DNA of 11,984 bases from Patescibacteria group bacterium (lineage in GTDB: Bacteria; Patescibacteriota; Microgenomatia; Levybacterales; UBA12049), in contig JAMDEE010000001.1 of the NCBI GenBank assembly GCA_023487605.1, positions 1 through 11,984 on the forward strand, read 5' to 3'. Below are positions 1 through 5,143 of this stretch, piece by piece. Both the position numbers and the translations under genes were made by a program. Numbering within the stretch: the first letter of the stretch is position 1; each line of letters begins with the position of its first letter. Below the pieces are notes generated by a model, which worked only from the letters and a program-made list of their open reading frames with translations, did no database searches and was not told where the DNA came from.

Positions 1-652
1 TGTAGCCTATTCCCCGAACGGTTTTAATCAAGCCGGCGTGTTCTCTGCCGATTTTTTTCCTGACGTTTTTTATATGCACATCGACAACGTTGGTAAATGA
101 ATTAAAGGCCAAGTCCCAGACATGGTCCAATATTTGTTCTCTTGTAACGACGCTGTTTACGTTTCTCATCAGGAACTCAAGAAGATTAAACTCTTTTAGG
201 GTAAGGTCTATATGCTTGCCGTTGACGGTCACCTCGCGTCTTATTGTATTTAATGCAATTCCTTTAGCCTTAAGCAGAGAAGGAAGAGAAGACTGAGGCC
301 TTCTTAAAAGAGCGCGAATTCTGGCCGTTAATTCGTCGAGCATAAAGGGTTTAATAAGATAATCGTCCGCGCCGCTGTCAAGGCCGATAATTTTGTCCTC
401 CAATGTGTCTTTTGCGGTAAGAAGAAGGATTGGGGTCTTAATTTTATTTCCCCGCAGGTTTTTGCAAACTGTCAGGCCGTCTTTTTTAGGCAAGAGAATG
501 TCTAAGATTATAAGGTCATAAGCATTATCTTCCGCAAATAGTTCTCCTTCTTCTCCGTCGAATGCGCTGTCAACGCTATATCCTTTCTTTCGCAAGGCTC
601 TTTTTAATCCGAGATTTAACTTTTTTTCATCCTCTACAACTAATACTCTCAT
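1..652 (-). CDS. OmpR/PhoB-family response regulator (partial, C-terminus beyond window)
   Basis: DNA-binding response regulator of a two-component system. The reverse strand reads open from ATG at 652-650 to the window edge, giving 217 residues without a stop. The receiver domain (about 1-115) has the acidic pocket E7-D8-E9, the phospho-acceptor Asp51 in LDILLPKKDG, Thr79 and the conserved Lys101-Pro. A winged-helix effector domain follows (about 125-217), with LTLKEFNLLEFLM, the recognition-helix region (VDVHIKNVRKKIG) and the near-terminal VRGIGY. Family members usually end about ten residues later, so little is missing. The cognate kinase gene would be expected further left, outside the window. 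The gene lies 92 nt downstream of the PAP2 phosphatase on the same strand but has its own -10 box. The regulated process cannot be told from sequence; an envelope role is only suggested by the neighbour. Confidence 0.93.
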   Translation of the reverse strand, partial: MRVLVVEDEKKLNLGLKRALRKKGYSVDSAFDGEEGELFAEDNAYDLIILDILLPKKDGLTVCKNLRGNKIKTPILLLTAKDTLEDKIIGLDSGADDYLIKPFMLDELTARIRALLRRPQSSLPSLLKAKGIALNTIRREVTVNGKHIDLTLKEFNLLEFLMRNVNSVVTREQILDHVWDLAFNSFTNVVDVHIKNVRKKIGREHAGLIKTVRGIGY

Positions 653-661
653 ACTTATGGG

Positions 662-670
662 ATTATAGCA
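662..670 (-). promoter_or_regulatory. Extended -10 promoter element for the response regulator
   Basis: The minus strand reads TGC-TATAAT: a perfect -10 hexamer with a TGn extension. Only 9 nt separate it from the ATG at 652, so transcription would start about 3 nt before the start codon and leave no room for a ribosome binding site. No good -35 is seen at 17 nt. Inferred from consensus only. Confidence 0.6.
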
Positions 671-744
671 TTCATTATGAAGATTTCATGAAGACGCATT
701 GTCTTAATATTTTTGTTGAGCAGGATATTTTTGAGAAAAGCTGT

Positions 745-1218
745 TTAAATGTTTTTCCTGAAACGTTTACTTAAGTGGCTAATAAATAAGAACGCTATAT
801 AGGTGGAAATAATTGATATGACAGAACTTCCCAGTATATCTTCGGTGTGATGCACTCCCGCCAATACCCTTGCGGTTCCGACACAAACCGCGATAACTGC
901 AAGAATTATGCCCAGCCTGCGGTTGTAGACAAATATTACGGATGCTATGGCCATGGTCAAAAGCATATGGTCGGAAGGAAAACCGTTATCCGCAACATGC
1001 GGGATAAGAGGTTTTATATGTTCCACTACAAACGGACGGGGGTCGTAAATAAAAAATGAAGATAATTTAGCGGTAATATAAGAAAGGAAGAAGGCTAAGG
1101 CGGTTAAACTGAATACTTGTTTTAGATTTTTTCTTACCTTTAAAAACCACACTAAAGCAATAAATACACTGAATAAATATAGGTAGTTTGCGGAAAAAAT
1201 TATTAATAAATCGGCCAT
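745..1218 (-). CDS. PAP2-superfamily membrane phosphatase (undecaprenyl-diphosphatase-like)
   Basis: 157-residue integral membrane phosphatase of the type 2 phosphatidic-acid phosphatase family. The three family motifs are visible: Lys51 followed by Arg61-Pro62 (YDPRPF), PSDH at 81-84 in place of PSGH with the catalytic His84, and R117-x5-H123-x3-D127 (RVLAGVHHTED). About five hydrophobic helices are present (around 3-25, 33-50, 84-98, 102-120 and 129-148). BcrC-type members of this size dephosphorylate undecaprenyl diphosphate to recycle the lipid carrier of peptidoglycan synthesis. That substrate is inferred from family resemblance; a general lipid phosphatase is the alternative. The start at 1218 is supported by an extended -10 box placed so that the A of the ATG would be about +1. 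No Shine-Dalgarno is visible. Confidence 0.88.
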   Translation of the reverse strand: MADLLIIFSANYLYLFSVFIALVWFLKVRKNLKQVFSLTALAFFLSYITAKLSSFFIYDPRPFVVEHIKPLIPHVADNGFPSDHMLLTMAIASVIFVYNRRLGIILAVIAVCVGTARVLAGVHHTEDILGSSVISIISTYIAFLFISHLSKRFRKNI

Positions 1219-1224
1219 TTCAAA

Positions 1225-1233
1225 AGTATACCA
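1225..1233 (-). promoter_or_regulatory. Extended -10 promoter element for the PAP2 phosphatase
   Basis: The minus strand reads TGG-TATACT. Six nucleotides separate the hexamer from the ATG at 1218, so a standard start site would fall on the A of the ATG and give a leaderless mRNA. No convincing -35 hexamer lies 16-18 nt upstream, which fits an extended -10 promoter. Confidence 0.55.
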
Positions 1234-1321
1234 TGAAATTTTTCACTCAGGATTACACAAAACACAATTATGGCCTTAAAGCACTTATTATATATCCATA
1301 AAACCTAGAGTATTTACCCTC

Positions 1322-1350
1322 TTGACACTGTAATTATATTTATATATACT
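1322..1350 (+). promoter_or_regulatory. Near-consensus promoter of the 108-aa gene / recombinase operon
   Basis: TTGACA at 1322-1327, a 17-nt spacer, then TATACT at 1345-1350. This is the best -35/-10 match in the window. The predicted start is near 1357, giving a leader of about 20 nt before the ATG at 1377. The -10 box overlaps the first bases of a 20-bp palindrome, so the promoter is probably repressible. Confidence 0.75.
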
Positions 1351-1367
1351 GTAAATATATTTACAGT
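1327..1367 (+). promoter_or_regulatory. Putative operator: perfect 20-bp palindrome plus degenerate tandem copy 21 bp upstream
   Basis: Positions 1348-1367 form a perfect 20-bp palindrome, ACTGTAAATA followed by its reverse complement. The preceding 20 bp (1327-1346) match 15 of its 20 positions in the same orientation, with ACTGTAA and TATATTTA conserved and the last four bases diverged. The two copies are offset by 21 bp, about two helical turns, so dimers would bind on one face of the DNA. The upstream copy fills the promoter spacer and the perfect copy covers the -10 end and the start site. Repression by an unidentified regulator, perhaps element-encoded, is an inference. Confidence 0.6.
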
Positions 1368-1376
1368 TAAAATGCT

Positions 1377-1703
1377 ATGAGTAGCCTTGAAATACCATCC
1401 TCAAATACTCCAGTAATCAGTAATGAAGATGTCTTTAATCTGCATAATTTATCGTCATCACAATCTAACACACAAGGCACTTACGACCAATTAAACGAGC
1501 TATTCAATAATCAGGACGCGCAGGAGAAAACGATACGCGAAGCAAGAGACATACTAGGAGAATCAGTCAACGAATTATCCAACAGTCAGATCTTTGACTT
1601 AGTAAATGAAGTTCAATTTCTAGTCGAAAGTTGGTTAGAAGAATTTGAAAGAAACACTTTTGACGGAAAAACACTTGATGAATTAATAGGTTTAAAAACA
1701 TGA
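1377..1703 (+). CDS. Hypothetical protein, co-transcribed upstream of serine recombinase
   Basis: 108 residues, not recognised. The first third is polar and rich in Ser, Asn, Gln and Thr, probably disordered. Residues about 40-108 are acidic and strongly helical (NQDAQEKTIREARDILG, then QIFDLVNEVQFLVESWLEEF). There is no signal peptide, membrane helix or Cys/His metal site. Its TGA stop at 1701-1703 overlaps the recombinase ATG at 1700 (ATGA), so the two are translationally coupled and probably work together. A recombinase accessory factor or the regulator of the upstream operator would fit the context, but no helix-turn-helix is evident. A two-codon ORF (ATG CTA TGA, 1372-1380) overlaps the start and could be the first start met by ribosomes. 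No Shine-Dalgarno is visible. Confidence 0.75.
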   Translation: MSSLEIPSSNTPVISNEDVFNLHNLSSSQSNTQGTYDQLNELFNNQDAQEKTIREARDILGESVNELSNSQIFDLVNEVQFLVESWLEEFERNTFDGKTLDELIGLKT

Positions 1704-2794
1704 ATAATCCATATATAGTAAACACATTTGAACAAAAAAAGGCGGTTATCTATATTCGTGTCTCTTCGGAAGAACAAGTAGAGAACTTTTCCCTAAAAAC
1801 TCAGGAAGATATCTGCCGAAGGGACGCAAAGTATAAAAGCTATGAGATTGTCCAGGTTTTCAGAGAAGAGGGCAAATCAGCAAAAACGATTACGGGAAGA
1901 CCCGAACTCTTGAACATGATTGACTTTTGTCGAAAAAACAAAAAAGATATCAAAGCTGTTTTTGTTTACCGACTGGACAGATTATCGAGACAAACTTCCG
2001 ACTATTTAGCACTTAGGAAAAGGTTTTATGATATGGGGATTGCCTTAATATCCGCATCTGAACCGACAGGCAATTCTCCAACCGAAAAGTTACTGGAAAC
2101 AGTTTTAGCCAGTTTTGCCCAACATGATAACGACGTAAGGAGCGAAAGAACTAAAAACGGCATGCGGGCAAGGTTTCTAGCAGGTCTCATAACCAACCAT
2201 GTTCCTCTAGGATACCTTAATCAACACGGATACGCACTTAAGGATCCTGAAATGTTTGACGTCATCAAAAAGGCTTGGGATTTGATGGCAACAGGCACAA
2301 AAAGCTTAAAAGAAATGTCGGAAATAATGAAAGAGTGGGGATTAAATTACAGGTTTCAAACATTACAAAGACTATTTAAAAACAAGTTCTATATGGGAAT
2401 TTTGACTTCTGAAGCTTATCCGGAAGAAATTAAAGGTCAACATGAGCCTATGATAACTAAGGAACAGTTCTATAAGGTACAGGCGATTATAGAGGGAAGA
2501 AACACCAATAAACTAGTTGTTGCCAGTAGAACAAGAGACAATGTTGATTTTCCCTTAAGAAGAATTGTTAAATGCAGTAAATGTGGATCAAATTTTACCG
2601 GCGCTTGGAGTAAGCATCATAAGTACGCATACTATTTTTGTCGAAAAAGATGTATTCAAAAATCAATTCCGGTCAGCGAACTACAAAACGAGCTAATTAA
2701 AAGACTTCAACAAATTACCCCGTCAGAAAGAGGGTTAACACTTTATTGCAGTCAACTCAGAAAAGCAGATAGCGTACCATTCTTCGGTTGCTAA
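1700..2794 (+). pseudogene. Large serine recombinase, C-terminus truncated by IS insertion
   Basis: Site-specific DNA recombinase of the large serine family, 364 residues as it stands. Domains in order: the resolvase catalytic domain (about 14-155) with Y18-x-R-V-S22 carrying the nucleophilic serine, the RLDRLSR segment (91-97) and SERTKNGM (148-155); the recombinase domain (about 165-270); and a zinc ribbon with Cys292, Cys295, Cys314 and Cys318. The family normally continues with a long coiled-coil and C-terminal region. Here codons 357-364 (DSVPFFGC) and the TAA are read from the left terminal repeat of the IS, and no recombinase-like continuation is found to the right of the IS. The catalytic core is intact, so partial activity is possible, but integrase function is probably lost. 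It overlaps the 108-aa gene by 4 nt. Confidence 0.88.
2768..2792 (+). repeat. IS left terminal inverted repeat
   Basis: 25 bp beginning GATAGCGTACC and ending CGGTTGCT, the exact reverse complement of the right repeat. It supplies the last codons and the first base of the stop codon of the truncated recombinase. Confidence 0.92.
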
Positions 2795-2798
2795 ATTG

Positions 2799-2827
2799 TT
2801 GTCTTCGGATTGGCATATTGAGATAAT
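2799..2827 (+). promoter_or_regulatory. Putative IS transposase promoter
   Basis: TTGTCT at 2799-2804, a 17-nt spacer, then GATAAT at 2822-2827 with a TGn extension (TGA at 2819-2821). Predicted start near 2834. The leader holds a 10-bp palindrome, CTGTTAACAG (2842-2851), and a strong Shine-Dalgarno, AGGAGGTGA (2857-2865), 2 nt before the ATG at 2868. Confidence 0.5.
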
Positions 2828-2867
2828 CTATTGAGTATCCTCTGTTAACAGAAGCTAGGAGGTGATT

Positions 2868-3993
2868 ATGAGGAAAAAAAATACGATGTCCACAATGTCA
2901 ATCACTTCAGACAAAACGCTTCGGAAAAAGATGGGTAGGAACTAAAAGAAGATTTCAAAAGCAGAGGTTTTTCTGTTTAGCATGTCATAGCTCCTTTAGT
3001 TTTACGAAAGCAGGTATTGGCTCTTCTTTTAAGAAGAAGCTTTTTAAAGATAGTCTTGAAGGAAGAAGCAGTATACGCACCATTGCCAGAAGAAAACAGC
3101 TTTCCAAAAACACCGTATCGCTTTTAATTTTAGAAACCGCCAAACAAACAAAAAGCAGTATCTGGATTGCAAAGCACTTCAGGCTGAATTGGGGACACGT
3201 GCTCTCGGTTGACGGGAAAATTATTCGGGTCTTTAATCCGCTGGCTAATGAGTTTGAGGGCAGCGGCCATGAGAAAGCGTATCTTTTAAAGAAGACCTGG
3301 CTTTGTGGGGTTGATGTGATTACGAAAGATCTTCCTCATTACCAAGTCGTTGACGGAGAAACTAAGATTGATTTCTACGAATATTTCAAGATACTTAAAG
3401 ACGATATTGGCTATGACTTAAGGGTATTGGTTTGCGACGGAAATCCGGAAGCAATGGAAGGCGCGCAAAGAGTATACGGCGCTTCAATTGGTATCCAGCT
3501 TTGTATTCGGCATTTCATTGAAACCCTCAAAACAATCGCACGGGAAGAAAAACAGGAAGAGAGAAAGGTAACAGAAAACCTTACCGGTTATATATGGCTA
3601 GCTCTCTCAATGAAAAAAGAGGAAGATTGCCTAGCTCAGTTAAGGGTGCTGGAGACGCTGCAAAGGACGCGTTGCCAAAGACTAATCATGCAAAGCTTAA
3701 ATCAGCATCTCTTTTTGCTCACCACCCATTTCCGCTTTCATGACCGGTACTTTGTTCCAAGATACAACAATGACATCGAGAACCTGTTTAAGCAACTGAG
3801 CCTGAGACTAAAGTCATGGAATATGTTCAGAAGTAAACAAAACGCGGAGCATTACCTAAAAACCTGGGCACTGGCAAGAAGATTTACCAAATTTACCGAT
3901 TGCAGGGGTGATATGAATAGATTAAAGAACGGAAAAGCGCCGCTGGAACTGGCGGGAGTAGATATTAGGGGAATTGATTACCTAAATCTCTAA
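2868..3993 (+). pseudogene. IS transposase (DDE type, N-terminal zinc ribbon), frame disrupted at an A8 tract
   Basis: DDE transposase. The ATG at 2868 has a near-perfect Shine-Dalgarno, but an 8-A run (2874-2881) puts it out of frame with the body. Removing one A gives a 374-residue protein starting MRKKIRCPQC. In that numbering there is a zinc ribbon (C7-x2-C10, C36-x2-C39), a helix-turn-helix-like stretch (about 60-90), and a core with D115 (SVDGK), D190 (VCDGNPEA) and E304 (NNDIENLF). A C212-x2-H215 pair lies between the second Asp and the Glu, as in the IS256/MULE group; an IS1249-like member is possible, not certain. Without slippage, the only standard start in the body frame before the core is GTG at 3199, which lacks the DNA-binding half. 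The gene is either inactivated, expressed by transcriptional slippage, or affected by a homopolymer sequencing error. Confidence 0.85.
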
Positions 3994-3999
3994 CAAAAA

Positions 4000-4024
4000 A
4001 GCAACCGAAGAATGGTACGCTATC
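4000..4024 (-). repeat. IS right terminal inverted repeat
   Basis: 25 bp beginning AGCAACCGAAG and ending GTACGCTATC, the exact reverse complement of 2768-2792. It lies 6 nt after the transposase stop codon. Confidence 0.92.
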
Positions 4025-4036
4025 CAATAATAAGTT

Positions 4037-4074
4037 TGCAAGGCCTCCCCCTGCACGCAGGGGGAGGCCTTGCA
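4037..4074. repeat. 38-nt GC-rich palindrome (18-bp stem) after the IS
   Basis: TGCAAGGCCTCCCCCTGC, the two bases AC, then the exact reverse complement. As RNA it folds as a perfect 16-18 bp stem with a minimal loop (CACG if the innermost pairs open). It is far more GC-rich than its surroundings and starts 12 nt outside the right IS repeat. No T-run follows, so it is not a standard intrinsic terminator, although it would still stall or insulate transcription leaving the IS. A REP-like repeat or a recombination-site remnant are alternatives. Confidence 0.8.
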
Positions 4075-4134
4075 CGGGTCTTGAAATTAAGGCTTGTGTT
4101 GAAAGAAGTTATTATAGTACTATGGAATTAGCTT

Positions 4135-4587
4135 ATGCTAAATTCCCTCAAGAGCATAGTTAAAAGAATCCAGGACAGCAAAAGAGAGGCCCAAATTCTT
4201 ATTCTTTTAAGTTTTTTGATAACTTTTGCCATTGTCCGGACAGTCACCCATCTTCAGAAATTCGGAATTTTGCCAAACCAAAACGGAGTTTTGCATATTC
4301 ACCATTTAGTTCCGGGAATATTGCTTCTTCTTATCAGCGGGTATGTCGGGCTTTCTTTTTGGGCTTCGGATAGGATTAGGCATTTTATGGCAATTTTATT
4401 TGGAATCGGCGCGGCTTTAACAATAGACGAATTTGCTTTGTGGCTTTATTTAAGGGATGTTTATTGGGAAAGGCAGGGAAGGGACAGCATCGACGCGATG
4501 ATTTATGTAATTATTATTTTTTCCATAATTTTTGTAATAAGCGAAGTCCACGACCATAAGTGGATAAAAAGGATTTTTAAAAAATAA
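4135..4587 (+). CDS. Four-helix integral membrane protein of unknown function
   Basis: 150 residues with a basic N-terminus (1-18) and about four hydrophobic helices (20-37, 58-76, 83-104, 121-138). Polar residues that look conserved cluster at helix ends: H54, H56 and H57 (LHIHHLVPG), D98-E99 (TIDEFALWLYLRD), D108, R116-D117 and D120. I have the impression of a family with this HIHH...G / DEFALWL...DVYW pattern in other bacteria, but cannot name it or assign a role. The His and acidic residues near the membrane face could bind a metal, which is speculation. The next gene starts on the base after its TAA, so the two are co-translated. No Shine-Dalgarno is visible. Confidence 0.8.
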   Translation: MLNSLKSIVKRIQDSKREAQILILLSFLITFAIVRTVTHLQKFGILPNQNGVLHIHHLVPGILLLLISGYVGLSFWASDRIRHFMAILFGIGAALTIDEFALWLYLRDVYWERQGRDSIDAMIYVIIIFSIIFVISEVHDHKWIKRIFKK

Positions 4588-4845
4588 ATGTCGCTTAACG
4601 AAGTATTTTTAAAAACAAGAAGGTTGGTTGTTCAAGAAGACGGCTGGAGAATGTCTAAAAAATGCGCGGCAGGTTCTAATCATCTAAACGGCACCTCTGA
4701 AGGACAATTAAGACTTCCTCTTGAGCCGTTCCGTTCGGGGACGTTCACCGAAACCGATCTAAAAAAAATATTTGACGTGAGGGAAGCCTTGCGGCGCGAA
4801 GAAGCAAGGTCGAATATGCGGTTTGATGATTTTATCATGGATTAG
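4588..4845 (+). CDS. Small hypothetical protein (85 aa)
   Basis: Not recognised. The ATG immediately follows the TAA of the membrane protein gene, with no spacer, which implies translational coupling. The product is soluble and charged: a basic N-terminal half (KTRRLVVQED, RMSKKCAAG) and a charged, probably helical C-terminal segment (TETDLKKIFDVREALRREEA) ending in an acidic tail (DDFIMD). No metal site, signal peptide or membrane helix is visible. The opposite strand has no better frame. Support rests on position and uninterrupted reading only. Confidence 0.6.
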   Translation: MSLNEVFLKTRRLVVQEDGWRMSKKCAAGSNHLNGTSEGQLRLPLEPFRSGTFTETDLKKIFDVREALRREEARSNMRFDDFIMD

Positions 4846-4851
4846 AAACTG

Positions 4852-4863
4852 AAGGAGGTGATG
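4852..4863 (+). promoter_or_regulatory. Full-length Shine-Dalgarno for the 64-aa gene
   Basis: AAGGAGGTGATG matches the 16S anti-SD core over about 10 bases and lies 4 nt before the ATG at 4868. An out-of-frame ATG at 4861 sits inside the SD and reads only four codons, so 4868 is the chosen start. Such a strong site contrasts with the neighbouring genes, most of which have none. Confidence 0.8.
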
Positions 4864-4867
4864 ATTA

Positions 4868-5062
4868 ATGGGTGAAAGAATTTTAGGGGGTCCCAGAATT
4901 TCGGAGGATCATATTTTAGGAAATATTCAGAGAAGAGTGGCAATAGGACAAGGCAGAGCGGTAATTCCGGACAGAACCCCATCAGCAAAACATACGATTC
5001 CCCAAAAAACCGATAGCAGGATAGGAGCAAAACCCGGAGTAATTGCAAGAAGAGGGCATTAA
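4868..5062 (+). CDS. Small basic hypothetical protein (64 aa) with strong ribosome binding site
   Basis: Not recognised. Begins MGERILGGPRISED and is rich in Gly, Arg, Pro and Lys, net basic, with few bulky hydrophobics after residue 35 and a tail of IGAKPGVIARRGH. It is probably largely disordered and could bind nucleic acid or a membrane surface. It is a real gene by its Shine-Dalgarno alone, among the best in the window. It lies 22 nt after the 85-aa gene and probably belongs to that three-gene unit. The antisense frame over the same bases is a shadow. Confidence 0.72.
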   Translation: MGERILGGPRISEDHILGNIQRRVAIGQGRAVIPDRTPSAKHTIPQKTDSRIGAKPGVIARRGH

Positions 5063-5065
5063 CGG

Positions 5066-5094
5066 TTGAACAAATTCCTCATATAAGCTAAAAT
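5066..5094 (+). promoter_or_regulatory. Promoter of the leader ORF and ileS
   Basis: TTGAAC at 5066-5071, a 17-nt spacer, then TAAAAT at 5089-5094. Predicted start near 5101, one base before the ATG of a 13-codon leader ORF, so the transcript would be effectively leaderless. It begins 4 nt after the upstream gene's stop. Confidence 0.65.
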
Positions 5095-5101
5095 TAAGCT
5101 T

Positions 5102-5143
5102 ATGTTTGTCCTGTTAGAGATAACGGGCACGTTTTATGAATAA
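5102..5143 (+). CDS. 13-codon leader ORF overlapping the ileS start
   Basis: ATG at 5102 reads MFVLLEITGTFYE and stops at TAA 5141-5143, inside the first codons of ileS (ATG at 5136, sequence tATGAATAAc). The predicted transcription start lies one base before this ATG, so ribosomes entering the 5' end would translate the peptide first and release on top of the ileS start. That is a termination-reinitiation arrangement. It has a single Ile codon, so classical Ile-codon attenuation is not indicated, and no T-box fits in this short leader. Real expression is unproven. Confidence 0.4.
   Translation: MFVLLEITGTFYE

Larger units (their letters stand above)
2768..4024 (+). mobile_element. Insertion sequence (~1.26 kb) with 25-bp terminal inverted repeats
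   Basis: The element is bounded by perfect 25-bp inverted repeats (2768-2792 and 4000-4024) and carries one transposase frame, with its own promoter and Shine-Dalgarno. The right repeat starts 6 nt after the transposase stop, typical compact IS organisation. No 8-9 bp target duplication is seen: the flanks share only CA immediately outside the repeats. The element sits inside the serine recombinase gene, whose 3' end is missing on the far side, so a flanking deletion after insertion is likely. The true tips may be a few bases inside the repeat ends given here. Confidence 0.9.

Noticed and set aside
847..1059. Plus-strand frame within the PAP2 gene
   Set aside because: Shadow of the minus-strand PAP2 gene, whose three catalytic motifs are intact.
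3199..3993. Transposase starting at GTG 3199 as a stand-alone 264-aa gene
   Set aside because: The same frame continues upstream to 2881 with a clear zinc ribbon and helical DNA-binding region, and the real SD and ATG are at 2857-2870. The GTG has no ribosome binding site.
4037..4074. Palindrome as a standard Rho-independent terminator
   Set aside because: No T-run follows the stem on either strand; CGGGTCTTG follows on the plus strand.
5066..5135. T-box riboswitch or Ile attenuator upstream of ileS
   Set aside because: Only about 35 nt lie between the predicted transcript start and the ileS ATG, too short for a T-box, and the leader peptide has a single Ile codon.
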